From positions 1,550,001-1,614,000 of the forward strand of contig CBDCMS010000004.1 of the NCBI GenBank assembly GCA_965219005.1: a stretch of DNA of 64,000 nt, written 5' to 3'. The translations under genes were made by a program, and so were the position numbers. The stretch comes from CAUZIZ01 sp965219005. GTDB lineage: Bacteria > Acidobacteriota > UBA6911 > RPQK01 > JAJDTT01. The notes beneath the pieces were generated by a model. The model saw nothing but the letters and a program-made list of their open reading frames with translations, had not been told where the DNA came from and did not search any database. Of this stretch, positions 50,324 through 60,500 are shown one piece after another. The stretch's first letter is position 1. Each line of letters starts with the position of its first letter.

Positions 50324-51649
50324 CTAGGCCAGGATAAGGTAGCGAAGAAGAAAGAGCAGGGAACTGGCAATAATCAGAAGTGGAATCTCTCTGGCTTTGC
50401 CCTGGACTGTCTTGAGAACTACGTAGGCTATGAAGCCGAAGGCCATTCCATCGGTGATGCTAAACGTGAGGGGCGTCATCACGAGGGTCAGAAAGGCCGG
50501 GATTGCCTCACCTGGATCGCTCCAGGGGATCTGTTTGACGTTCTTGAGCATGAAGAAACCGACGATGATGAGGGCAGGAGCGATGATGGGGTAGAGGCGG
50601 CTTCCATCGGCTGTTTCGACTCCGCCGCTGACCATTCTGATTAGAGGCGCAAAGAATAGGGCCAGTAGAAAGAGAGAACCGGTAACCAGATTGGCCAGGC
50701 CGGTGCGAGCTCCGGCACTGACTCCGGCAGCACTCTCGATGTAGCTGGTGATGGTCGAGGTTCCACAGAGGGCTCCAGAAACCGTTCCCAGCGCGTCTGA
50801 GAAGAAGGCCCTGGCAGCGCGGGGAAGACTCCCATCGGGCTGGAGCAAGCCGGCCTGTTGGCTCACTCCCGAGAGTGTACCCACAGTGTCGAAGAGGTCC
50901 AGCAGGAAGATCAGCAGGATGATTGAAATCATGCCTTTTTCGAGCGCGCCTGGGATGTCGAGCTGGAAGAGGGTTGGGGTGAGGGACGGAGTGGGGCCGA
51001 GGACGCCTTCGTACTGCACCATGCCGCTCAGGAGTCCTGCCAGCAGGCTCAACAGGATGCCGACCAGGATGGCACCGTGCCAGCCTCGCGTCATCAAGAT
51101 GGTGAGGACGGCAAGTCCAAACAAGGAGAGCAGGACAGGAGGCGACGTCAAGTCTCCCAACCCCACCAGCGTGGCGGGGTGATCAGTGACGATTCCACTC
51201 CACTCCAGACCGACGAGCGAAATGAGCAGGCCGATTCCCACTGCGATGGCATTTTTGAGACTACTGGGAAGAGAACGCATCAGGCTCTCTCGCAGCCCGA
51301 AGTAGGACAGAAGAAGGAAGAGGGTTCCGGAAATGAAGGTGGCTCCGAGTGCCTGCTGCCAGGTGTACCCGAGTGTCAGGACCACGGTGTAGGAAAAGAA
51401 AACGTTGTGTCCCATACCGGGGGCCAGAGCGATTGGATAGTTTGCCAGCAGACCCATACAGAAAGTTGCCAGGGCGCTGGCCAGACAAGTTGCGACCATG
51501 ACCGCTCCCGGGTCCATACCGGCCGCCTGTAGGATGGTTGACTGAACGAAGATGATGTAACCCATCGTCATGAAAGTGGTCGTGCCACCCAGGATCTCCC
51601 TCTGCCAGGTGGTACCCCTTTCATTGAGATGGAACAGGTCTAGTCGCAT
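50324..51649 (-). CDS. NCS2-family purine permease (AzgA/PbuG-like)
   Basis: A 441-residue transporter with about 12-14 membrane segments. It starts MRLDLFHLNERGTTWQREIL, the usual AzgA-like opening, followed by GGTTTFMTMGYIIFVQSTIL. Signatures LANYPIALAPGMGHNVFFSY (residues around 75), LLDLFDTVGTLSGVSQQAGL and GTSTITSYIESAAGVSAGAR are clear. These match the adenine/guanine/hypoxanthine branch of the nucleobase:cation symporters. It is followed in the same direction from upstream by the SSS symporter (33 bp gap), so both may be one transcript. Purine specificity is a family inference. Confidence 0.92.
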   Translation of the reverse strand: MRLDLFHLNERGTTWQREILGGTTTFMTMGYIIFVQSTILQAAGMDPGAVMVATCLASALATFCMGLLANYPIALAPGMGHNVFFSYTVVLTLGYTWQQALGATFISGTLFLLLSYFGLRESLMRSLPSSLKNAIAVGIGLLISLVGLEWSGIVTDHPATLVGLGDLTSPPVLLSLFGLAVLTILMTRGWHGAILVGILLSLLAGLLSGMVQYEGVLGPTPSLTPTLFQLDIPGALEKGMISIILLIFLLDLFDTVGTLSGVSQQAGLLQPDGSLPRAARAFFSDALGTVSGALCGTSTITSYIESAAGVSAGARTGLANLVTGSLFLLALFFAPLIRMVSGGVETADGSRLYPIIAPALIIVGFFMLKNVKQIPWSDPGEAIPAFLTLVMTPLTFSITDGMAFGFIAYVVLKTVQGKAREIPLLIIASSLLFLLRYLILA

Positions 51650-51682
51650 GACTTCTCGCCGAATCGAGATTGTCGGAGGGAC

Positions 51683-53209
51683 TCAGTCCGGCTCCTGGCC
51701 GGCTGACTGCCCTGATCCCCTTAGCCTGGCAAACAGGGCTTCGACTTCCTGCTCTTTTTCCGGTGGGCGGGAGCCGATCCAGGCGTCGCCGCAGTAGACG
51801 AGGCCGGTGACCAGAAGCTCACCACCCGTGTAGAGGACGAAATTGTCCGGAAAGAGGGATTTAAGGACGGCGAAGGAGGCGAATCCGCTCACCACGGCAA
51901 GCAGGGCACTACGTGCTGTGGGTCTCTTCCAGACAAGACCCAACATGAGGGGTAGGGCTACTGGCGGAAATAAGGCAGCGAAGAGTTTGACGGTCTTTTC
52001 AAAAACCTTTCCCATCCCTTCGCTTTGGGCTACCCAGACCGCCATGATCAGAATCGCCACACCAAAGACGACGGTGGCTAGCCTACCGGTCGTGAAGAGG
52101 CGCTCACCCGAGGCTCGAGGGTTGAAGTTCCGTTGATAGATGTCGCGCGTGAAGACCGCGGCGAGTGAGTTGAGGTCACTGTCAATCATCGACATGGTGG
52201 CCGCGAACATAGAGCAGATCAGGAGCCCAATCAGTCCTGGACCCAGGCCGGTGAGGACGTCCTGAGCCAGTAGCACATAGGTCTGGTCGGGATCGAATCC
52301 CGGGTTCGGCAGCAAAGTGACCGGGTTGAACTTGTCCCTGAGAAGCAGAGGTGCGGCCCAGGCCGGAATGAAGATCACGAGAGGATAGAACAGGTAGAGG
52401 AAACCCGAAACCAGGGCGGCCTTCTGGGTATCCCGCGGTTTCTCTATCGCGATAAAGCGCTGCGCCAGGCCCCAGGTTCCTCCACTGTAGCTGATGATGG
52501 TAACCAGCAGCAGGACAAGCCAGAAGGGGACTCCGATTCCGGCCTCAGGATTGAAGAAGGCCGCACGATCCGGAGGGAGCCTCGACCACATGGTCTCCCA
52601 GCCGCCGACACGGTCCAGAACGATCCATAGCACCAGCAGGCTGAGGCCCAACTGGATCACGAATTGAACCAGGTCGGTAAGGACGGTGGCCCACAGTCCG
52701 CCCAAAAGGACGTAGACCGTGGTTATGGCGCCTGCCACCAGGATGGTGCTCAGGAGATCCCAGCCGCTGCAGATGTGGACTACCAGGGAGATGGCATAGA
52801 GCTTGATGCCGAGATCCAGGAACTTGATCGTAATTCCTGAGAGGGCGATCACCAGGCGTACGGAATTGCTGTAGCGCTCCTCCAGGTACTCCACCGGTGT
52901 CAGTACCTTCAATCGGGACCACCGGGGCGCCCAGAAAAGACAGGCTAGCATCATCGCCAGGAAGACCGAGACCGAGAACAGCGTCCACATACTGAAGCCG
53001 GCGCTGGCGGCAAGGCCGGTGTAGCCCACGAAGAGTACCGCGCTGTAGCCGGAAACATGATGGGAGATGGCGGCCATCCACCAGGGGAGCCTGTGGCCAG
53101 CGGCGAAGTACTCTTCCACACCGGACGTCTTTTTTCTGGCAACCAGCCCCAGCCAGGTCATGAGGACGGCGTAGACGGCGATGACTGCGAAATCTGCAGT
53201 GGTGAGCAA
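51683..53209 (-). CDS. Sodium:solute symporter (SSS family)
   Basis: A 508-residue transporter with about 13 membrane segments, a second SSS member distinct from the one at 25151. Family landmarks: VEEYFAAGHRLPWWMAAISH, SGYSAVLFVGYTGLAASAGF, LTPVEYLEERYSNSVRLVIA, and FAATMSMIDSDLNSLAAVFT in the sodium-binding C-terminal half. No substrate signature separates sugars, amino acids or organic acids. It precedes the NCS2 permease by 33 bp and is divergent from the chlorite-dismutase-family gene 56 bp away, so a shared promoter region lies at 53210-53265. Confidence 0.9.
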   Translation of the reverse strand: MLTTADFAVIAVYAVLMTWLGLVARKKTSGVEEYFAAGHRLPWWMAAISHHVSGYSAVLFVGYTGLAASAGFSMWTLFSVSVFLAMMLACLFWAPRWSRLKVLTPVEYLEERYSNSVRLVIALSGITIKFLDLGIKLYAISLVVHICSGWDLLSTILVAGAITTVYVLLGGLWATVLTDLVQFVIQLGLSLLVLWIVLDRVGGWETMWSRLPPDRAAFFNPEAGIGVPFWLVLLLVTIISYSGGTWGLAQRFIAIEKPRDTQKAALVSGFLYLFYPLVIFIPAWAAPLLLRDKFNPVTLLPNPGFDPDQTYVLLAQDVLTGLGPGLIGLLICSMFAATMSMIDSDLNSLAAVFTRDIYQRNFNPRASGERLFTTGRLATVVFGVAILIMAVWVAQSEGMGKVFEKTVKLFAALFPPVALPLMLGLVWKRPTARSALLAVVSGFASFAVLKSLFPDNFVLYTGGELLVTGLVYCGDAWIGSRPPEKEQEVEALFARLRGSGQSAGQEPD

Positions 53210-53265
53210 CCAATATCCTCCTGGAGAGTGGCTCGGGGCCCTGCCAATGAACTAGAATTCCCACT

Positions 53266-53991
53266 ATGCACACGACCGAGACCCCACGCAAGATCGATGT
53301 TTTCGAGCACGGGATGGATCCGGAAGGTAGCCCAAGCTCATCCAACCGCAGGCTATTCATGCAGCTTCAGGTCTACTCGGAGTGTCAGGATCTGGAGGAG
53401 GTTGTCGCCAGAATCGAGGGCAGCGAGATCGAGGCCGTCGTCTACCAAGATCTGAACCATCCCCAGGGGGTGGGCCTGTTGACGATGCACGAGGACCCGG
53501 CCACCTTCGTCACCAAAGTTCGGCCGCTGCTGAACCAGGAGCCTTTCAGTTCGCTGACGCTGCGGCCCGAGTTCACCATGTTGGGGCGCAGCTATGCCAG
53601 CGGCTATGAACCTGATCTGGAGGAGTGGCTTCTTCAGCGGCCGCGCCGAACCGTTCTCAATCCGGAATGGCCCTGGGCTGTCTGGTATCCGCTTCGCCGA
53701 ACCGGAGCCTTCAACGCGCAGCCGGAGAACGTTCAGAAGAGCATTCTAAGGGAACATGGCGGAATCGGCCGACTCTATGGGCAGCAAGACCTGGCTCACG
53801 ACGTTCGCCTCGCCTGCCATGGGCTGGACACCAACGACAACGAGTTCGTGATCGGGTTGGTGGGAAAGGATCTTCACCCTCTCTCCCACCTGGTTCAGAG
53901 AATGAGAAGAACCCGGCAGACCTCCGAGTTCATGCAGCAGATGGGTCCCTTCTTCGTGGGGCGCGCGTTCTGGCAGAGCCCTTCTCCTTGA
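53266..53991 (+). CDS. Chlorite-dismutase-family haem-binding protein
   Basis: A 241-residue protein with the dimeric alpha/beta-barrel Cld fold, in the family that includes HemQ/ChdC. The axial histidine candidate is in ILREHGGIGRLYGQQDL. The C-terminal region reads HGLDTNDNEFVIGLVGKDLH, then QRMRRTRQTSEFMQQMGPFF and VGRAFW, the usual family ending. The N-terminal half has the matching barrel (TLRPEFTMLGRSYASGYEPD). I cannot tell coproheme decarboxylase from peroxidase-type members; no other haem gene is near. The start is the first ATG, with no strong ribosome site; MDPEGSP further in is possible. Confidence 0.8.
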   Translation: MHTTETPRKIDVFEHGMDPEGSPSSSNRRLFMQLQVYSECQDLEEVVARIEGSEIEAVVYQDLNHPQGVGLLTMHEDPATFVTKVRPLLNQEPFSSLTLRPEFTMLGRSYASGYEPDLEEWLLQRPRRTVLNPEWPWAVWYPLRRTGAFNAQPENVQKSILREHGGIGRLYGQQDLAHDVRLACHGLDTNDNEFVIGLVGKDLHPLSHLVQRMRRTRQTSEFMQQMGPFFVGRAFWQSPSP

Positions 53992-54006
53992 TTTTTCGTT
54001 CTAACC

Positions 54007-54255
54007 TGAAACGTGAATAGTGATCAGTAGTGCAGTGAGCAATGAACAGTGCCGGAAAGAGGTGCAGTCAACAGAGCCGCGCGCGACTGTCAGGGTCTAC
54101 AGAATAAAGCCAAGTTCCGAGGAGGAAGCGGACAACAGCCCGATTTCCAACCCGAGACAGAATGAGGTGCCAATCGAGTTCCGGCACTGCACCACTGCAC
54201 CACTACACCACTACATTACTGCACCACTGCACCACTGCTCACTATTCAAGTTTCA
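54007..54255. repeat. Repeat family 1 copy E with 26-bp terminal inverted repeats (249 bp)
   Basis: The left end (TGAAACGTGAATAGTGATCA) and the reverse complement of the right end agree at 23 of 26 positions. The left ~130 bp are a diverged core in reverse orientation (ACAGAGCCGCGCGCGACTG, GACAACAGC). The right ~60 bp are a CACCACTGC-type 9-bp microsatellite before the right terminal repeat. It fills most of the 374-base gap before the ferredoxin-domain gene. Confidence 0.8.
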
Positions 54256-54365
54256 TCTCAGGAGCAGTCCCATCTGAGTCCAGGACGCTCTTCCTTGCCG
54301 TGCGGCGGTTGAGGTATCATAACCGGCCTGTCTTGAATAACGCCGCCGGAGGCATTTTGGATACG

Positions 54366-55340
54366 ATGGTAATGGATGTGAGCGAGGAGAAAAAATACGA
54401 CGTGTTTCTGGGACAGATTGGAGAGGAAGAGTGGAATGGCACTCTCAGTCGCCTGCTGCCCTCGATCCACCCAGTCGACCAGCAGGCCACCCAGATCTGG
54501 TTTGGATTCTGGCCCCTTAAGTTGTCTCGCCTGGTGAAGGATTCCAGCGACTTGAAGGAGACCGCCAGGGAGTTGCTCCTCGATGGAAACTACCGTCTCG
54601 AAGAGCAATTGGACGCCTCTCTGACATTCCTCTACGGTTCGCTGTACTGGACACAGATCAAGCAAGCGCTTAACGCACATGCCGACGCTTACGAAGAGCT
54701 CCAGAGGCTCGGTTTGGAAGAGCAGATCCGGGAGCTTACCGATGGCCTGGCCAAGCAACTTGGGATCGACTCATCCCTTCTACTGGGAACCGTGGCTATT
54801 GCCTTCATGGCTTTGGCACAGTTGGGCCAGGATTTCTTCTCCACTGCTGCTGAGAGCTCGAAACCGGTCCGGACTGACAAGCGCTCTCCGGATCGGATTC
54901 TGAAAGCTCGCGCTAAAGCGGCGGGAAGGGGGCTATTGGGTTTTCTGCGTCCTGGAGGTCGGCGCTTCACGGTGAACTTTGACGAGAGCCGCTCAGATTG
55001 CACCTTCCAGTGTCTCGAGGCGCAGGATCTTTCGATGGCTGCTACCATCGATACCAGGGATTACAAATCTGTTGATCACCGCCGTATCGATGGCCCCATA
55101 CCTGCGGAATGTCGAAGCGGATCTTGCGGCTACTGTTGGGTCGGCGTGCTCAGTGGCAGCCAGAATCTGGTCGAAATGAGCGAACACGAGAGAAAACGGC
55201 TCGACTATTTCGGTTACGCGCACCGTGATTCGGATGATGAGTCTCGTCCGCTGATCCGTTTGGCCTGCCAGGCGAAGTGTTACGGGCCTGTGACGGTGGT
55301 GATTCCCCCTTGGAACGGTTCCCTCGACGGTCGTCGTTAA
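54366..55340 (+). CDS. Protein with C-terminal 2Fe-2S ferredoxin domain and novel N-terminus
   Basis: About 324 residues from the ATG at 54366; the exact start is uncertain. The C-terminal ~110 residues are a plant-type 2Fe-2S ferredoxin domain: PAECRSGSCGYCWVGVL supplies C-x4-C-x2-C and RLACQAKCYG the fourth cysteine. The N-terminal ~200 residues (KYDVFLGQIGEEEWNGTLSR, FWPLKLSRLVKDSSDLKETA, QLGIDSSLLLGTVAIAFMAL) have no domain I recognise and contain one hydrophobic helix. I infer an electron-transfer protein tied to an unknown partner. It runs codirectional with mtnA 96 bp downstream. Confidence 0.7.
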   Translation: MVMDVSEEKKYDVFLGQIGEEEWNGTLSRLLPSIHPVDQQATQIWFGFWPLKLSRLVKDSSDLKETARELLLDGNYRLEEQLDASLTFLYGSLYWTQIKQALNAHADAYEELQRLGLEEQIRELTDGLAKQLGIDSSLLLGTVAIAFMALAQLGQDFFSTAAESSKPVRTDKRSPDRILKARAKAAGRGLLGFLRPGGRRFTVNFDESRSDCTFQCLEAQDLSMAATIDTRDYKSVDHRRIDGPIPAECRSGSCGYCWVGVLSGSQNLVEMSEHERKRLDYFGYAHRDSDDESRPLIRLACQAKCYGPVTVVIPPWNGSLDGRR

Positions 55341-55417
55341 CGCTTGATCTGGTCTCAGGCAACTGTTGAGCTCGCCGGTTCCTTCAGACTTCAACGCTGG
55401 TTGATACCGACGGCATG

Positions 55418-55438
55418 ATGGTGTAATTCTTACACCAT
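55418..55438 (+). promoter_or_regulatory. Hairpin covering the mtnA start codon
   Basis: ATGGTGTAA pairs perfectly with TTACACCAT around a TTC loop. The right arm contains the first two bases of the mtnA ATG, and no clear ribosome site is present. Such a hairpin could restrain initiation or mark a leaderless start. Confidence 0.45.
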
Positions 55439-56483
55439 GATTCGAACCATAGAGTGGACTGATGCGGGAGTGGTCATGATCGATCAGCGACTGCTTCCAA
55501 CCGAGGAACGGTACAACACCTACACCACGGTAGAAGAGGTTGCCGAGGCAATCAAGACCATGGTGATCCGGGGGGCGCCGGCGATCGGCGTGGCGGCCGC
55601 CATGGGGCTTGCCCTGGGCGTCAAGAATCTCGCTTCCAAGGAAAACCTGCAGGAGAACTGGAAGACGATATGCGAGGTGATTCGCAGCACGCGTCCTACT
55701 GCGAGGAACCTGTTCTGGGCTATCGAGCGAATGCAGGGAGTCTTCGAGCAGCGTCAGCAAGGGACGCTGGAAGAGCTCCGGAAGGCTCTCATCGACGAAG
55801 CGGTTGAGATGCATCGGCAAGACATCGAGATCAATCGCAGAATCGGGCAGTGGGGTCATCATGTCCTTTCCAACAACTCCTCCGTGCTCACCCATTGCAA
55901 TGCTGGGGCTTTGGCAACCGCCGGCTACGGAACGGCGCTGGGCGTCATCCGGGCGGCGGTTGAAGGAGGGAAGCAGATTCAGGTGTTTGCAGACGAGACG
56001 CGCCCTTTCCTGCAGGGTTCTCGTCTGACCGCTTGGGAAATGGTGCGCGAGCAGATCCCCTGTACGCTGATCACAGACAATATGGCTGGGCATTTCATGA
56101 AAGCGGGCCAGATTCACACCGTAGTTGTGGGGGCTGATCGGATCGCTCGCAATGGAGATGCTGCCAACAAGATCGGTACTTACGCGGTAGCCGTCTTGGC
56201 GAAGGAGCACGGGATTCCCTTCTACGTTGCCGCACCCCTGTCTACGATTGATCTGGCGACACCCACCGGCGATGAGATTCCTATTGAAGAACGTGACCCG
56301 TCCGAGGTCACCGAGATGAAGGGACGATCGCTCGCCCCAGTTGGGATCGGGGTTGCCAATCCGGCTTTCGACGTCACGCCCAACCGCTTTATCGCCGGTA
56401 TCATCACCGAGGAGGGAATCGCCCGTCCTCCGTTCGAACAGTCGATTCAGGAGCAATTCGAACAGGCTGCAGGCAGGACATGA
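55437..56483 (+). CDS. mtnA: S-methyl-5-thioribose-1-phosphate isomerase
   Basis: A 348-residue aldose-ketose isomerase of the methionine salvage pathway (eIF2B-like fold). Signatures: MVIRGAPAIGVAAAMGLALG, the catalytic cysteine C154 in VLTHCNAGALATAGYGTALG, and the catalytic aspartate D234 in VVVGADRIARNGDAANKIG. NPAFDVTPNRFIAGIITEEG is the usual ending. Other salvage enzymes are not in this window. Its stop overlaps the tsaD start by 4 bp, and the ATG lies in a hairpin. Confidence 0.95.
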   Translation: MIRTIEWTDAGVVMIDQRLLPTEERYNTYTTVEEVAEAIKTMVIRGAPAIGVAAAMGLALGVKNLASKENLQENWKTICEVIRSTRPTARNLFWAIERMQGVFEQRQQGTLEELRKALIDEAVEMHRQDIEINRRIGQWGHHVLSNNSSVLTHCNAGALATAGYGTALGVIRAAVEGGKQIQVFADETRPFLQGSRLTAWEMVREQIPCTLITDNMAGHFMKAGQIHTVVVGADRIARNGDAANKIGTYAVAVLAKEHGIPFYVAAPLSTIDLATPTGDEIPIEERDPSEVTEMKGRSLAPVGIGVANPAFDVTPNRFIAGIITEEGIARPPFEQSIQEQFEQAAGRT

Positions 56484-57535
56484 ACGTCCTCGGACTGGAG
56501 ACTAGCTGTGATGAGACGGCCGCAGCTGTTGTCCAGGACGGACGCACCATCCTGTCCAATGTGGTTGCCTCTCAAGTAGCCGTTCATGCCGACTATGGTG
56601 GGGTGGTACCCGAGCTCGCGAGTCGGGAGCATGTCTCCAACATCGACTTTGTCGTTCAGCAGAGCCTCCGGGAGGCGGGGCAATCTGAGGATTTTTCTGG
56701 TTGGCAGGATATTCATGGGATCGCGGTGACGCGCGGTCCTGGACTGGTGGGTTCGCTTTTGGTCGGTGCTTCCTATGCCAAAGCACTCTCCTACAGCCTG
56801 GGAATCCCGCTGGTTGGGGTCAATCACCTGGAAGGGCACATCTGCTCGATTCTCCTGGATCATCCCCAGGCCGAGTTTCCCGCGTTGTCCCTGGTAGTCT
56901 CCGGCGGCCATACCAGTCTTTTCTACATGACCCAAATCGGTTCCTACCAAAGCCTTGCTCGCACCCGTGACGACGCTGCCGGAGAGGCCCTGGACAAGCT
57001 GGCTAAGTTTCTGGGACTGGGCTATCCCGGAGGTCCGATTGTCGACCGACTGGCACCAACCGGTAATCCCACCGCCGTGCCGTTTTCCCTTCCCAAGATC
57101 TCTGATGGTAGCATCGACTTCAGCTTCAGTGGAATCAAGAGCGCGGCTCTACGTCACGTACATCTCAACGACATCGCTCCCCTCGAGAGTGGAGCTCAGG
57201 AACCGAAAGCCGTCCCGTCCCCGGTTCTAGACCTGATAGCAAGCTATCAGCACTCTATCGTGGACCAGCTTCTGGATCGCATTGCCCGTGCTCTCAAGGG
57301 ACGAGAAGTCCGCTCCATTCAGATCTCAGGTGGGGTCTCGTGCAACCGTGAGTTGCGGCAGCGTGCTCGAGACCGTTTCGAGAGCGAGGGGTTCACCGTC
57401 TATTTTCCTCGCCCCATTCTTTCGACAGACAACGCTGCCATGATCGCCGCTGCCGGAAGTCGCCGACTGGAGGCAGGTGAATCCGATCCCTGGGAAGTGC
57501 CCGTGGATCCCAACCTATCTCTGGTCTCACAATAG
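56480..57535 (+). CDS. tsaD: tRNA N6-threonylcarbamoyladenosine transferase
   Basis: A 351-residue TsaD that transfers the threonylcarbamoyl group to A37 of ANN-decoding tRNAs. Signatures: NVLGLETSCDETAAAVVQDG at the N-terminus, the iron-binding histidines in GVNHLEGHICSILLDH, VSGGHTSLFYM, RDDAAGEALDKLAKFLGLGY and QISGGVSCNRELRQRARDR. The C-terminal STDNAAMIAAAGSRRL has the last ligand aspartate. The ATG overlaps the mtnA stop (ATGA). Partner genes tsaB and tsaE are not seen here. Confidence 0.96.
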   Translation: MNVLGLETSCDETAAAVVQDGRTILSNVVASQVAVHADYGGVVPELASREHVSNIDFVVQQSLREAGQSEDFSGWQDIHGIAVTRGPGLVGSLLVGASYAKALSYSLGIPLVGVNHLEGHICSILLDHPQAEFPALSLVVSGGHTSLFYMTQIGSYQSLARTRDDAAGEALDKLAKFLGLGYPGGPIVDRLAPTGNPTAVPFSLPKISDGSIDFSFSGIKSAALRHVHLNDIAPLESGAQEPKAVPSPVLDLIASYQHSIVDQLLDRIARALKGREVRSIQISGGVSCNRELRQRARDRFESEGFTVYFPRPILSTDNAAMIAAAGSRRLEAGESDPWEVPVDPNLSLVSQ

Positions 57536-57569
57536 GACTGGCCTGGAGGCGGCGCTACCGTTCCGATCG

Positions 57570-60500
57570 ATGCCAGCACGAATCTTCATCTCTGCGGTCA
57601 ACGACAACAAACTACAAGCAGCAGAAGAATGGTTGTCTCACCTGACCGAAGAAACGGAGGTGCTCGTATTGGCACCTACACGCCACGCGGCCGACGATTT
57701 CGCCTGGCGCCTCTGTCTGAAACAGCAGGGTTTGTTCGGAATGCATCGATTCACCGCCGCTGAACTGGCTGTGACGATGGCGACGCGCAGTCTGGCGCTG
57801 CGCGACCTTGCCCCATTGAGCCGTCTGGGCCTGGAAGCGCTGGCCGCCAGGTGTGTCTTTCGCAGCCTGGAAGAGGGGGCCCTCGCTTACTTCGCGCCCG
57901 TGTGCGAGATGCCAGGATTTCCCCGAGCTCTTGCTTCGACCCTCTTGGAGCTGAGGTTGGCCAGGGTTTCGTCCGAGAGTCTTTTCTCTTCGGGCAAGCC
58001 CGGAAGGGATCTGGCTCTGTTCCTCTCTTTCTTCGAAGAGGAACTCGAGACCCAATCACTAGCCGATGTCGCGACACTGTTCCAGCTGGCGAGGGAAGCG
58101 GTTGAGGAGGGCGAGGCCAACTTACTGGGTTTGCCGCTGCTGCTGCTGGATGTGCCTCCCCGCTCAATTGTGGAGAGGGAGTTCTATCGGGCGCTATCGG
58201 CACGAGCCCCGGACGTGTTTGCCACGGCCACAACAGGTGATCAGGAGGGCCAGGCTGGTCTTTGCGAGGTGTTGGACCTCGAGGCCGGCCAGCTGGATCG
58301 AGCCGACGACTCGGGCAGTGAGGATGCCCTGGCTAGGATTCGCGAAGATCTTTTCAGACCCGGCACAATTCAAGGCGGAGAAGCTGACTCCAGTTTCGAG
58401 CTCTTTTCGGCACCTGGAGAGGGCCGGGAGTGCATCGAGATCTCTCGCAGGATCCTTCAAGCGGCGAAAGAGGGGATCGCTTTTGATCGTGTAGCGGTGC
58501 TGGTACGCAATCCGAACGTCTATCAGTCCCAACTAGAGGATGCTTTCAAGAGCGCTGGGATTCCCGGGTACTTCAGCCAGGGAGCGACACGGCCTGATCC
58601 CGCGGGAAGGGCTTTATTAAGCCTTCTCTCCTGTGCCTCCGAGGGCGTTTCCGCTTCTCGTTTCGCCGAGTATCTCTCTCTGGGACAGGTTCCCCCAGTG
58701 GACGAGTCGGGAGAGCCTCCGAAGGCGCAGGTTCCCTGGGTTGAGCCGAGTAATGAGCTGCAGATGGTCTTTAAATCCCTGATGGAACCGGAAGCGGGCG
58801 GCCCCGGTAGTGATGAAGCCGGGGAGACCCCAACTGAAGAGTCTTCTGTAGTGGCAGGGACCTTGAGGACTCCTCTTTACTGGGAGAAGCTTCTGGTGGA
58901 TGCGGCCGTCATCGGGGGCAAAGAGCGATGGGCCCGAAGGCTGTCTGGTCTGGAGGCAGAGCTTCGTCTCAAGTATGAGGACATAGAAGAAGAAGACGGA
59001 AGAAGGCAGACTCTAGAGAGACAGCTCGAGCGGCTGCAGAATCTCAAGGCTTTCTCGCTTCCGTTGATCGAACTTCTCGATGGGTTGCCGGAACAGGCGC
59101 GCTGGAGCGATTGGCTGCGTGCGCTGCGTCAACTGAGCTCCAGCGCTTTGCGATCACCCGAATCTATCCTGAGCGTTCTGGCAGAGCTGGAGCCGATGGG
59201 CAGGGTGGGTCCGGTGGGACTCTCCGAAGTGCAACAGGTGCTGAACGAACGCCTGACTCGGCTGCGCCCAGACCCTCCCGAAAGGCACTACGGACGCATC
59301 TTCGTAGGCACACTTGCAGAGGCCCGGGCACGATCGTTTCAAATTGTCTTTGTTCCCGGTTTGGCGGAGGGGATCTTCCCCGGCAAGATCTTGGAGGATC
59401 CACTCCTTCTCGATGAATATCGGCAACAGGTCTCAGGCGAACTGATCACCCGGCACGGAAAGTCCGACGAGGAGAGGCTGTTGCTGCGCACTGCGGTAGC
59501 AGCTGCTTCACTGCGGTTGGTGGCGTCCTATCCCCGGATGGACGTGGTGCAGGGGAGGGCTCGAGTCCCCTCTCTCTATGCACTGGAACTGCTTCGGGCG
59601 GCTGAAGGCCAGCTCCCCGATCTCAAGAGTCTGGAGAAGCGCGCTGCTCAAGCATTCAGCACCCGCCTGGGGTGGCCAGCGCCAAGGGATACCAGCGCAG
59701 CCGTGGATGATGCCGAGTTCGATCTGGCCACCCTGGATCCACTACTTCATCAACCGGAGACGGACATTACCGGGCAAGGACGCTATCTGCTGAACGTCAA
59801 CCCCTGTTTAGCACGATCTCTGAGGGCTCGTTACAAACGCTGGAGACCGGAGTGGTCCGACGACGACGGCATTGTGGCCGGCAAAGATGAGAAGCTGCGA
59901 CAGATTCTTACCAAGCACGGTATGGACCGCCGAAGCTACTCCCCCACGGCGATGCAGTCCTTTTCTGCCTGTCCCTATCGTTTTTTCCTCTACGCCATCC
60001 AACGTCTGCAGCCCAGAGAGGAAATCGCTGCAATCGAACAGCTGGATCCCCTGACTCGCGGCAGCCTCTTTCATGCTGCCCAGTTTCAGCTTTTTCGAAA
60101 GCTCCAGGAAGCCGAGCTGCTCCCAATGCGACCGGATAACGTCGAAGACATCATTGACGCGGCAGACAGCGTGCTTGATCTGATTGCCTCCAAGTATCGA
60201 GACGAGTTAGCACCCGCCATTCTGCAGGTCTGGGAGAGCGAGATAGAGGAAATCCGAGTCGACTTGCGCGTCTGGGTCCGCGAGGTCTGCCAAGCCGACC
60301 AGCAGTGGAAACCGATTCATTTCGAATACTCCTTTGGCCTACCCCGGGAATCAGATCGGGACCCTGCGAGCAGTGACCAGGAAGCAATCCTGCTCAGTGG
60401 TCGCCATTTTCGAGGGGTCATCGATCTGGTGGAGAAGCACCAGGAACAGTCGCTGCTCAGGGTAACGGATCACAAGACAGGTCGAGCCCCCTGGCCCCGA

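Noticed and set aside
54993..56456. 487-codon open frame antisense to the ferredoxin-domain and mtnA genes
   Set aside because: It spans two real genes on the other strand and a gap; the translated sequence has no protein-like domain.
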